In this document: in pieces, positions 47,575 to 56,008 of the stretch | Position numbering within the stretch: the first letter of the stretch is position 1 | How the letters are laid out: each line of letters begins with the position of its first letter | Source: an uncultured Poribacteria bacterium | GTDB taxonomy: Bacteria > Poribacteria > WGA-4E > PCPOR2b | Length of the DNA: 64,000 nucleotides | Assembly: GCA_958296125.1 (NCBI GenBank) | Contig: OY282444.1 | Coordinates: forward strand, 1,178,001-1,242,000 | Reading direction: 5' to 3' | Translations under genes and position numbers: made by a program | Notes under the pieces: generated by a model | Told to the model about the DNA's origin: nothing | The model's input: the letters and a program-made list of their open reading frames with translations, nothing else | Databases searched by the model: none

Positions 47575-48801
47575 ATGAACAAGGTCGAGCAGACGCACTC
47601 CACAACCGATCAGATGCCCCCCGATTTTCCGGATCGGACGACTATTCGAGCGTATTATGCCGGCATGTTTCTCTATTGGGGCGCGCTATACGTCTACTCG
47701 CCGATTCTAGCGGTATACGCTCAGTCGTTGGGTGCCTCGTTCACGACTGTGGGCATGGTGGTCGGGGCGTACGGCTTTGTGCAGATGTGGCTACGAATCC
47801 CGTTGGGGATTTGGTCCGACAGGTTGGGACGGCGACTGCCCTTTCTTTATGCTGGACACTTTTTCAACCTCGTCGGGTGTTTGGGGCTTGCGATGGCACC
47901 AACGCCGATGTACCTTGTCGCCTTCCGTGGCGTGCTCGGTATAAGTGCCGCCACATGGGTCGCGTTCACCGTGCTTTTTGCTAGTTACTTCCCGCTTGAT
48001 CAGAGTCCCAAGGCAATGGGGATTGTCACGGCTATCAATGGCATCTCGCTCATTATCGTCAACGGGCTAGGTGGCCAAATCGCTCAGATGTGGGGGATGG
48101 GGGCTACGTTCTACGCCGGTGTGGGTTTGGCGGCTATCGGTCTCATAGCAACCGTGCCCATCAAGGAACATCGGGTGAAGCGTCAGCCTCCCACGTTTCG
48201 ACAGATATGGCGCATCATTACGCACCCTGCCCTAATGCTCGTTGCGTCTATCACGGCTCTCAATCACTACGCATTCTGGGCAACCACATTCAGCTTTATT
48301 CCGCTCCACGCAGCGAATCTGGGCGCAAGTAAATTGACGCTCGGTGTCATTGGTGTAGTCGCTTTGGTGCCCTATACCTTAATCGCTCCGATGAACCACC
48401 GGTTTGCGGCTCGTTTGGGCAAAAATCGCGCTGTCTTTGTAGGGATTCTGGTGATGGCGGTGACGATGTTTGTTGTCCCCCTGATCAACAATATCCCGCT
48501 GCTAGCGATTTCCCAAGGCGCGAGCGGGTTCGGGCGCGGTCTCGTATACCCTCTGCTGATGGGATTGAGTATCCGAGAAATATCTGGTGAGGACCGGGCG
48601 ACCGCAATGGGAGTATATCAGGCAGTATATGCAATCGGTATGTTCTTAGGCCCCACGACCGCTGGCACTGTCGCCGATGCGGCGGGTCTTTCTGGGGCAT
48701 TCATCATGGCCGGCACGGTTTCAGTGATCGCGGCGGTAGCAGCTTTAATCCTGCTTGGACGGACAACCGACTCCCCAAATCGTGGGCGAGCACAGACCTA
48801 A
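47575..48801 (+). CDS. Major facilitator superfamily transporter
   Basis: 408 residues with about twelve hydrophobic helices. The motif between helices 2 and 3, PLGIWSDRLGRRLPF, is the MFS signature (GxxxDRxGRR), and a second-half counterpart (APMNHRFAARLGKNRAV) is present. The sequence resembles sugar or drug efflux members such as YfcJ-like or arabinose-efflux permeases. The substrate is unknown. No strong ribosome site is seen directly before ATG 47575; GGAGAGGAG lies 16-24 bases upstream, so the true start could differ slightly. Confidence 0.9.
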   Translation: MNKVEQTHSTTDQMPPDFPDRTTIRAYYAGMFLYWGALYVYSPILAVYAQSLGASFTTVGMVVGAYGFVQMWLRIPLGIWSDRLGRRLPFLYAGHFFNLVGCLGLAMAPTPMYLVAFRGVLGISAATWVAFTVLFASYFPLDQSPKAMGIVTAINGISLIIVNGLGGQIAQMWGMGATFYAGVGLAAIGLIATVPIKEHRVKRQPPTFRQIWRIITHPALMLVASITALNHYAFWATTFSFIPLHAANLGASKLTLGVIGVVALVPYTLIAPMNHRFAARLGKNRAVFVGILVMAVTMFVVPLINNIPLLAISQGASGFGRGLVYPLLMGLSIREISGEDRATAMGVYQAVYAIGMFLGPTTAGTVADAAGLSGAFIMAGTVSVIAAVAALILLGRTTDSPNRGRAQT

Positions 48802-49071
48802 ATCGGCACCCATCACAGCCTGCTGTCCGCCCGCATTCGCGCACCGTAGCCTTATCGCAAATATCAGTCGTTCACGTTGCTACAAGCGGGTTCGTTCCGC
48901 CCCGCGAGCGGGACAGGCCTGCCCTCGGAACGGGGAGACCAGGGATGGAAATTTCTATCCGATTTAACAGAAAACCGATGGATTTTCAATACCTAGCAAC
49001 TCGCGTTAATTACACCCGTTTGTGACGAGAGGTCAATCGAAAAAGGGAGTTTGAGATTCTGGCAAATCTGC
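48802..49071. other. Intergenic region with small repeats
   Basis: No gene is seen. A GTTCCG...CGGAAC inverted repeat (about 48892-48929) could terminate the MFS transcript. The stretch at 48968-49010 is related to the sequence at 36739-36780 between the SDR and TPR genes, so it is a dispersed intergenic element. Confidence 0.5.
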
Positions 49072-49100
49072 TTGACATGCCCCCTGTCAGTCGTTAAAAT
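49072..49100 (+). promoter_or_regulatory. Strong sigma-70-type promoter for the FmdB-like gene
   Basis: A perfect TTGACA (49072-49077), a 17-base spacer and TAAAAT (49095-49100). It lies 64 bases before the ATG at 49165, with GAAGGAG as ribosome site. It is the best promoter match seen in the window. Confidence 0.6.
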
Positions 49101-49164
49101 ATATCAAATCCTGATATTTTTGCAATGTCTGTTGAAAATAAACGAGTAGAAGGAGTCTCATTAT

Positions 49165-49485
49165 ATGCCGACATACGAATATAAATGCTTGGGTTGCGGT
49201 GTCCAATTTGATCGGTTTCAACGTATCACTGAAGATCCCATCCAAGAATGCCCCGAATGTTCAGGTCAGACCAAGCGGTTAATTGGTGCTGGGGCCGGGC
49301 TAATTTTTAAGGGATCGGGGTTCTACATTACGGACTATCGCAGTGAAGGATACAAAGAGAGCGCGAAAAAAGACAAAGAATCCCCATCGAGCGGTAACGG
49401 GGGAGATAGCAAAAGCAGCGATTCTAAACCTAGCAAAACGGAGAGCAGTGACGCTGCCAAAGCGACTTCAGATTCAAATGCTTGA
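49165..49485 (+). CDS. FmdB family zinc-ribbon protein
   Basis: 106 residues. MPTYEYKCLGCGVQFDRFQ and CPECSGQTKRLIGAGAGLIFKGSGFYITDY are the full FmdB-type regulator signature, with the four zinc cysteines in two CxxC pairs. A serine/lysine-rich low-complexity tail of about 40 residues follows, a common feature in this family. The function of these small proteins is not firmly established; they were first linked to amide/formamide gene regulation. A strong promoter lies upstream and the CDF transporter gene follows 88 bases later. Confidence 0.92.
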   Translation: MPTYEYKCLGCGVQFDRFQRITEDPIQECPECSGQTKRLIGAGAGLIFKGSGFYITDYRSEGYKESAKKDKESPSSGNGGDSKSSDSKPSKTESSDAAKATSDSNA

Positions 49486-49573
49486 GGGATAGTCAATCAT
49501 TGTTCCGACGCATAAGCACCGTCTTACAATGTTCAGATAGCTTGATCGTATTCGTGAGCCGAAAGGGGAAAAC

Positions 49574-50506
49574 ATGGATCACGCGCACCACCATCATGAT
49601 GGAGAGGAAAATGGGCATCAACATCGCCTACAGGGCAAATTTCGATTCGCAATCCTGTTGACGATTTTTGTGCTAGGTATCGAAATAGTAGGGGGGATTT
49701 TGTCGAATAGTTTGGCGTTGTTGAGCGATGCAGCGCATGTTTTCTCCGATTCCTTGTCACTGATTATGAGCTGGCTGGCAATCTATCTGTCAACTCGCCC
49801 GGCAACTAGCTCGCGCACCTACGGTTATCACCGGACGGAGGTGTTCGCCGCGCTCATCAACGGGGTTTCACTGATTGCAATCTCCGGGTGGATTTTTTAC
49901 GAAGCGGTCCACCGATTCATCGAACCTGAGCCAGTTAAAAGTAAAGAGATGCTCGTCGTGGCGATCATCGGATTTATTGCGAATATGCTCATTGTCTGGC
50001 TGTTTCACGGGGAAAGCCATAAAAGCCTCAATGTGCGTAGTGCGGTGCTTCATGTAATTGGCGATGCGCTCGCTTCCGTCGGGGTCATCGTGGGTGGGGT
50101 GGTGATATATTGGACCAGCTGGTTCATTGTCGATCCAATTCTGAGCTGTGGGATTAGTCTAATAATCTTGATTGGGGCGGGCAGAGTCACGAGAGAAGCT
50201 GTTCACATCTTATTAGAAGGGTCTCCGAAACATGCAGATGCCCAAAAAGTGGCAGCGTGCATCAGTGCTATCGATTCGGTCAAGGATGTCCATGACATGC
50301 ACATCTGGTCTCTATGCTCTAACTATTTGGTGTTGAGCACGCATGTGGCGATCACCGAGGACGCAAGCAAATCCCCACACGAATTACGGCAGGAGATTAA
50401 CAACGAACTGCAAGCTCAATTTGGTATTTTCCACACAACAATTCAGATTGAACGAGCTGGTTGCCCCCACGAGGGCCAACTGTTGTGTAACGCACCCCAC
50501 CACTGA
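49574..50506 (+). CDS. Cation diffusion facilitator (CzcD/ZitB-type) metal exporter
   Basis: 310 residues. A histidine-rich N-terminus (HAHHHHDGEENGHQH) is followed by six membrane helices. The zinc site is formed by SDAAHVFSD in helix 2 and HVIGDALAS in helix 5, giving the HxxxD pairs of Zn-transporting CDF proteins. The C-terminal cytoplasmic ferredoxin-like domain (about 210-305) includes VHDMHIWSLCSNYLVLSTHVAI. It should export Zn(II) or Co(II) in exchange for protons. AAAGGGG precedes the ATG. Confidence 0.95.
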   Translation: MDHAHHHHDGEENGHQHRLQGKFRFAILLTIFVLGIEIVGGILSNSLALLSDAAHVFSDSLSLIMSWLAIYLSTRPATSSRTYGYHRTEVFAALINGVSLIAISGWIFYEAVHRFIEPEPVKSKEMLVVAIIGFIANMLIVWLFHGESHKSLNVRSAVLHVIGDALASVGVIVGGVVIYWTSWFIVDPILSCGISLIILIGAGRVTREAVHILLEGSPKHADAQKVAACISAIDSVKDVHDMHIWSLCSNYLVLSTHVAITEDASKSPHELRQEINNELQAQFGIFHTTIQIERAGCPHEGQLLCNAPHH

Positions 50507-50531
50507 AACGCGATGCGTAAATGGTCATGGG

Positions 50532-51701
50532 TTAATACGACCGGGGCAGATCCAACACGTGGGTGGCAAGATAGGCGAGCACTAGGTTATTGTTGACCGG
50601 CGCGACTTGATAGAGCCGCGTTTCCCGAAACTTGCGCTCCACATCGTATTCATCAACAAAGCCGTAGCCGCCATGCGTGTCAAGGCAAATATTGGCAGCC
50701 TGCCAACTTGCTTCGGAGGCGAGCAGTTTTGCCATATTCGCTTCTGCCCCGCAACATGCCTCAACATCGAAGAGCCAAGCGGCTTGGTAGCGGACTAGGT
50801 CTGCCGCAACGGTCGCCGCATAAGCGCGGACGATGGGGAACTGCACGCCTTGGTTGCGACCAATCGGTGCTCCAAAGACCTCGCGCTCGCGAGCATAGGT
50901 GCTTGCCCGATCGGTAAACCAGTAGCCGTCACCGATGGCTTCTGCTGCCAGCAGGATGCGCTCGGCGTTCCAGCCGTCAATGACATAGCGGAAGCCGTGC
51001 CCCTCCTCGCCGATTAAACTATCGAGTGGCAGCCGTAAATCACGGAACCCGACTTGGTAGGTTGCGTAGTTGAACATGGTGCGGACAGGCTGAATCTCCA
51101 ATGCCCCTGCCTGCCCACGTGCATCGCGCAAATCGACAAGGAACAGACTGAGCCCATCCGTCCGTTTGTCAACTGCTTCGCGGGGGGTCGTGCGCGCCAA
51201 CAACAGCAGTAGGTCTGATTGTTCAATGCGGCTGGTCCAGTTCTTGTGACCGTTGACGATGTATGCCGCACCTTCACGTCGGGCAAAGGTGCGGATACTG
51301 GGGGTATCAGAGCCGGCTTCCGCCTCAGTGACCGAGAATGCTTGTAGCCGGAGTTCGCCGTTAGCGATGGATGGCAGCCAACGTTCCTTCTGTATATCGC
51401 TGCCGTGTCGGAGTAGTGCGCCCATAAGATACATCTGTGCATGAAACGCCGCCGAGTTCCCGCCGGAACGGTTAATCTCCTCCAAAACGATGCTTGCCTC
51501 TGTCACACCCAAGCCGAGCCCCCCGTATTCTTTCGGAATCAGAATCGAGAGGAAGCCAGCTTCTGTTAGCCTTTCGACAAAGGCTTGCGGATACGCGCGC
51601 ACCCGATCGGTTTCGCGCCAGTAGGTATCGGGGAATTGGGCGCAGAAATCGCGGATGCGCCCTCGGAGTGCTTCGTGTTCAGGGGAGAGCTGAAAATCCA
51701 T
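50532..51701 (-). CDS. Acyl-CoA dehydrogenase
   Basis: 389 residues from ATG 51701 (a second ATG precedes it directly); AAAGG lies upstream. MDFQLSPEHEALRGRIRDFC, LRLQAFSVTEAEAGSDTPSI, YIVNGHKNWTSRIEQSDLLLL and LDTHGGYGFVDEYDVERKFRETRLYQV are the FAD-binding and signature segments of the family. No catalytic glutamate could be assigned with certainty by eye. It would oxidise an acyl-CoA thioester with electron transfer to ETF. It stands alone, without thiolase or enoyl hydratase nearby. Confidence 0.92.
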   Translation of the reverse strand: MDFQLSPEHEALRGRIRDFCAQFPDTYWRETDRVRAYPQAFVERLTEAGFLSILIPKEYGGLGLGVTEASIVLEEINRSGGNSAAFHAQMYLMGALLRHGSDIQKERWLPSIANGELRLQAFSVTEAEAGSDTPSIRTFARREGAAYIVNGHKNWTSRIEQSDLLLLLARTTPREAVDKRTDGLSLFLVDLRDARGQAGALEIQPVRTMFNYATYQVGFRDLRLPLDSLIGEEGHGFRYVIDGWNAERILLAAEAIGDGYWFTDRASTYAREREVFGAPIGRNQGVQFPIVRAYAATVAADLVRYQAAWLFDVEACCGAEANMAKLLASEASWQAANICLDTHGGYGFVDEYDVERKFRETRLYQVAPVNNNLVLAYLATHVLDLPRSY

Positions 51702-52058
51702 CATATACACCTTTCTAGTTGTTTCTAGTTGAAGGACTGTCAACATTCTGCTAGCCCTGACGTTACTACGTTACTAGTTTTTATCTTATCACACGCCTCG
51801 TGGAATTACAATATCAAAATCAGAAACCGCATACTTAATACGTGATGCGTAAGGGGGCTTTGGTCAAATAACGGCTTCTTTCAAATTGCTTTGAAACTGT
51901 GGCTCATCTAAAAAGAAAGTGCAAGACACAAAGATAAACCGAGTTTTTGACAGTAAGGAACAACGGTTTCTGTGGCACGATTTCTTAACATGATCCAAAA
52001 ATCTTACGTATCACTTGTTACGCATTATTCTTTTAGGTTATAACTCAGGGGAGGATCG
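51702..52058. other. Divergent intergenic region between acyl-CoA dehydrogenase and esterase genes
   Basis: No gene is supported. It holds short direct repeats (TCTAGTTG twice near 51712-51730; ACGTTACT twice near 51759-51776) and TTACGTATCA/TTACGCAT units (near 52007-52025) similar to those in other intergenic gaps. It must contain both divergent promoters. Confidence 0.5.
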
Positions 52059-54542
52059 GTGGGAGAGGCATCCCTGCCTCAAATTATGTTCAAACTGTTA
52101 TCCAAAAACTTTTTCTTCCACTTTATAATTTGGTCGTCGATGGTTGTGGTCTCACAGCCCGTTGTCCTTGCGGCAGACAGCCAACTGATACGATGGCCGC
52201 CAATTATCTGGCCGACGCTGACAGAAAACTTGATCGGTGAAGATGGAGGAAAAGTCATTAGGGTATATCTGCCGCCAAGCTACGATTTTACCGAGAAACG
52301 CTACCCTGTCATCTATGTGCTACATGGATTTGGCGGGGATTCAAATAGCCTCACCCGAAAGGTGAAATCGGCGATGGACCGTATGATCCTCAGCGAGGAA
52401 ATTCAGGAAGCTATCGCTGTGTTTGTCGATGGCTCGAATCGATTTGGCGGGAGTCAGTATCTCAGTTCTCCAACGATTGGTGATTACGAAACATACATCA
52501 GGAGGGATTTGGTCAATTTCATTGATAGGCAGTATCGGACGATACCCCACCGAGACAGTCGTGGAATTACAGGATTTTCGATGGGCGCGTACGGTTCAAT
52601 GCACCTCTCGCTTAAATATCCAGAGGTGTTCGGGGTGGTGGTCGCCCAAGCAGGTACTTATAAATTTGATGATGATTTGATACAGTCTTTTACAGAGAAA
52701 GGGGGCGTTGTTATAACCCTCATGGAGCCGCTTAAACAGCAATCTGGGGACGATTTTTGGAATGCACTAGATGAGCTAGCCAATTCTGATACCTTACGAA
52801 GGGTTAGCCTACCGTTTCGTAGCGGGCTTGCGTATCTAGCGGGGGTCGCTTCCAATCCTGACAAGCCCCCCTGTTATCTAGATATGCCATATCGGTTAAA
52901 AACGGGGATTCCCCCTTGGGAGCGCGACGAGGAGGTTTGGGAGCGAATTGTCGAGAATGATATCATTCATGAATTAGACCGATACCTCAACAGATTAGAG
53001 CAGAATCCGCAACGACCGGTGCGGTTGAATGGAATTAAGCTGGTCCATGGCCTTGAGGACGATACGGCATTTCCCAGACAGGCGGAAGCGTTGGATCAAA
53101 GGTTGACGGAGCTTGGAATCGATCATGAGTTTATGAAACATGGAGGTGGACACACATTCATCGCAGAGGAATCGCTGCAATTTATGGCGGAGCATCTGGC
53201 GTTTGAACTGCCACCTGCTACCCCGGATGGTTCTGGCACAGCTTTGGTTTCACCGTATTCTGTTGCTGCATCTAGCAGTGGCAACGAACTTGTTATTACT
53301 TATACCGCTGAAGGGATGATGCGCGGCGGCACCTTTACGATTCACATTCCGTCGGGTTGGACACCGCCACAGGATCTCCCAGACCTTCCCGGGTACATAA
53401 CCGTGACCTCAACCGGCACCATCGGCGATATAACGATCACCAATCAGCGGATTCAGGTTGATATTCAGACCTTGATGCCCGATGATACAATCACTCTTGT
53501 TTATGGGAAGGGTGGGGGTCACTCAGGAGCAACCGCGCCGGCAGAGCGGATTTCCACCTTCATCATCACCGCTGCCTCAACGTCGGACGGCACTTTGACA
53601 CTGATTAAACAGAGCCCGGTTCTTGAAGTTTACCTGCATCCATGGGATGTGAATGGTGATGGAATCGTAAGTATCTTTGACTTGGTCCTCGTAGGATCTG
53701 AGTTCGGACGGGTGATAGATGGCGTGGTTTTCGGTCACAACCCGGACGTGAATCGGGATAGCATTGTGAACACATCTGATCTTGTCGCGGTCTTGTCGCA
53801 TTTTGGAGAGACAATCGGCAGTCCAGCGGCACCTAATTTTTCCGCCGCCCCTATATCGGCAACAATCAAATTTGAGAATCCCCGGTTTTTGGGAGATCGC
53901 ATCCTGCTTGACCTGATGATTGACACAACTGTGCCCATGGTAGGCTACCATATCCGGATAGCACCGGAGGGACTTTTGAAGGTTAATCCAAACAGAAGCG
54001 ATAGCGATGTGTTTCGTTTGGAGGAGGTCACTCAGGCCGGAACGTTGGTAGGTGCCAAACTTGGCGTGGGGCATCCATGGATCGGGCGGGCGCGGCTCAC
54101 TACACTGGAATTGGAAACTAGCAGTTCAATAGATTCAGGGCAACCCTTGAGCCCTACAGTCTCTGTGGACGCAGCGCACCTCGTCTCCGTGGACGGGCAG
54201 TCCATCCGCGTAGCGGTGGAGCCGTTCTTCATGGATAAGTTGCGCCCTTATCAGACGCGAGGGCTCCCCAACTATCCCAATCCGTTTAACCCGGAGACAT
54301 GGATTCCCTTCCAATTACATAAGGAGGCACACGTTCGCATCACTGTTTATGATATTTTGGGGCGTGAGGTTCGGAGATTCGACTTGGGACATCAGCCCGC
54401 AGGTTACTACAACACGCGCGAGCGGGCTGTGTATTGGGATGGTCGTAACGACCTGAACGAGCGGGTCGCTAGTGGGGCTTACTTCTATCATCTCGAAGCA
54501 GATGGTTTTGTCGATATGCACCGTATGGTCGTGTTGAAATGA
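52059..54542 (+). CDS. Secreted esterase with dockerin repeats and C-terminal sorting-type domain
   Basis: 827 residues. A signal-like hydrophobic segment (about 17-38) is followed by an alpha/beta hydrolase of the enterochelin esterase/EstA type: YPVIYVLHGFGGDS, nucleophile in GITGFSMGAYGSM, acid in HGLEDDT and histidine in HGGGHTF. About residues 525-590 form a type I dockerin pair with calcium loops (WDVNGDGIVSIFDL and DVNRDSIVNTSDL). The end has LPNYPNPFNPETWIPFQL and SGAYFYHLEADGF...MVVLK, typical of envelope-sorted proteins of this group. It would act extracellularly on esterified polysaccharide or similar substrates. Confidence 0.87.
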   Translation: MGEASLPQIMFKLLSKNFFFHFIIWSSMVVVSQPVVLAADSQLIRWPPIIWPTLTENLIGEDGGKVIRVYLPPSYDFTEKRYPVIYVLHGFGGDSNSLTRKVKSAMDRMILSEEIQEAIAVFVDGSNRFGGSQYLSSPTIGDYETYIRRDLVNFIDRQYRTIPHRDSRGITGFSMGAYGSMHLSLKYPEVFGVVVAQAGTYKFDDDLIQSFTEKGGVVITLMEPLKQQSGDDFWNALDELANSDTLRRVSLPFRSGLAYLAGVASNPDKPPCYLDMPYRLKTGIPPWERDEEVWERIVENDIIHELDRYLNRLEQNPQRPVRLNGIKLVHGLEDDTAFPRQAEALDQRLTELGIDHEFMKHGGGHTFIAEESLQFMAEHLAFELPPATPDGSGTALVSPYSVAASSSGNELVITYTAEGMMRGGTFTIHIPSGWTPPQDLPDLPGYITVTSTGTIGDITITNQRIQVDIQTLMPDDTITLVYGKGGGHSGATAPAERISTFIITAASTSDGTLTLIKQSPVLEVYLHPWDVNGDGIVSIFDLVLVGSEFGRVIDGVVFGHNPDVNRDSIVNTSDLVAVLSHFGETIGSPAAPNFSAAPISATIKFENPRFLGDRILLDLMIDTTVPMVGYHIRIAPEGLLKVNPNRSDSDVFRLEEVTQAGTLVGAKLGVGHPWIGRARLTTLELETSSSIDSGQPLSPTVSVDAAHLVSVDGQSIRVAVEPFFMDKLRPYQTRGLPNYPNPFNPETWIPFQLHKEAHVRITVYDILGREVRRFDLGHQPAGYYNTRERAVYWDGRNDLNERVASGAYFYHLEADGFVDMHRMVVLK

Positions 54543-54599
54543 CGCGAGTTGCGCCGTAACCGAGTGTGCTGCTAAATAGTATGCAAAGCAATACACCAA

Positions 54600-55742
54600 T
54601 TAGTCCTGATCTTGCGTTGGACTCATGGATAGGTTCTGTCGCGGTATTTTCGCCAATTCTGCGTCCAGAATACGGATATCTGCCGCCTCCTTCTGTTCAG
54701 CCAGCCATGCCTTTCTCTGTTTTTGCAGGGCTTCCCCGATCAGTTTGTCCTGAATTTCTTGGCTGACCTCTGGATATGTCTTCTGGCGAGGGGATTCTTT
54801 TTTGAGCAGCTTAGCGATAAGATACCCTTCAGGCATGGGAATAGGTTGGCTCACCTCGTTGATTTCCAAATCAGCAATTGTCTGCCGAATTTCTGTATCG
54901 ATTGGAAAGGGCTGCGGTTCTGCCTCAACCTGAAGGAGCGGGTTATCGCGATAAGCCCCCTGAATCTCCTGAAAGGTTGTATCTGCCTTCAACTGGGAAG
55001 CGATTGTCTCCGCAAGTGCCTTGGCTTGGGTTTGCAGATCTGCCGCATCCTCAGGTTTTGAGCGCACCAAGATATACTGAAATTGAATCTGCACAGGTTC
55101 AATAAATTCTGATCGATGTTGTTCAAAATATTGGGGAGCCTCTTGATTAATCTGTTCTTCGTCAATACTGCTGCGAAATTGGCGAACCGTCAGTTCTTTG
55201 ACGATTAAGTCATTCCTCAACCGTTCCTCGACTTCCTGATATTCTAGCCCAATTCGCTTCAGATCCTCAAAGAACAACGCCTCGTCGGGATATCCGGATT
55301 TAATCGCTTGAATTTCCGCGTTCACATTTTTCCCCCAACTCCAGAGCAGAATTCCGATATCGGCCGCCTTCTGTAACATCAACTTCTGCTCGATGAGCAT
55401 TTCTAAAACCGCCCGCTTGACCGTATTCGGAAGATTCTTAATTTCCCGAATCGTGAGCTCGTTCCCCCTTTCGCTTAATGTGATTAGCGGATCGTTGACG
55501 ATAGTAATAAGGATTAGTTCGTTTTCCAGTTCGCGTAGCGTGATTGGCTGATCGTTGACAACGGCGATCACGTAGTCGATGACCCTTTCTTCGGTAAGTC
55601 CGCTTGACGGGGTAGCTATGAAGGAGAGATAGAGTGAAACGTAAAATGTGATGTGTAAGGCGTAAAATGGGGAACACAAAGCGTCAGTGTGCTTCCTGCA
55701 TTCCTTGCTCCGATCTTCGACCGAGCGTTCGCAACCTCCCAT
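54600..55742 (-). CDS. SurA/PpiC-type peptidyl-prolyl isomerase
   Basis: 380 residues, ATG 55742 with AGGAGG six bases upstream. After a hydrophobic segment (about 25-45) comes a SurA N-domain (VVNDQPITLRELENELI...LIEQKLMLQKAADIGI), then a parvulin-like region (IQFQYILVRSKPEDAADLQTQAKALAETI...QPIPMPEGYLIAKLLKKE) and a C-terminal helix. It is an envelope foldase. A 20-codon tandem duplication is visible in the N-domain (55451-55510 and 55511-55570). The N-terminal codons cross a GTGAAACGTAAAATGTG repeat. Confidence 0.87.
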   Translation of the reverse strand: MGGCERSVEDRSKECRKHTDALCSPFYALHITFYVSLYLSFIATPSSGLTEERVIDYVIAVVNDQPITLRELENELILITIVNDPLITLSERGNELTIREIKNLPNTVKRAVLEMLIEQKLMLQKAADIGILLWSWGKNVNAEIQAIKSGYPDEALFFEDLKRIGLEYQEVEERLRNDLIVKELTVRQFRSSIDEEQINQEAPQYFEQHRSEFIEPVQIQFQYILVRSKPEDAADLQTQAKALAETIASQLKADTTFQEIQGAYRDNPLLQVEAEPQPFPIDTEIRQTIADLEINEVSQPIPMPEGYLIAKLLKKESPRQKTYPEVSQEIQDKLIGEALQKQRKAWLAEQKEAADIRILDAELAKIPRQNLSMSPTQDQD

Positions 55743-55934
55743 TTCTGACCTCCTGCCCGTATTCTATTCTCACAGGTGCCTTGGATTTGGTCTGGCTGCC
55801 CTGTTTGATCTAAAGCGCGATGGCATATAACGCCTGCCGCCGCTCATCCGATGCTAATTTCACAGTAGAATTATATTCCTTTAATATCTCGCTGTCAATT
55901 TAATTGTATTCTCGTAGGGTAGAGGTTTTCACGG

Positions 55935-55963
55935 TTGATAGAATTGACCGGCTGTGCTATCAT
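55935..55963 (+). promoter_or_regulatory. Candidate promoter for the transketolase-like gene
   Basis: TTGATA (55935-55940), 17 bases, TATCAT (55958-55963), with TGC directly before the -10. It lies about 46 bases before the TTG start at 56009. The -10 and its TGC extension match the candidate upstream of the M28 peptidase. Confidence 0.4.
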
Positions 55964-56008
55964 ATAGTGTAGTGTGACGATTTTAGTTTAGAAGAGAGGT
56001 GGAAGGTT

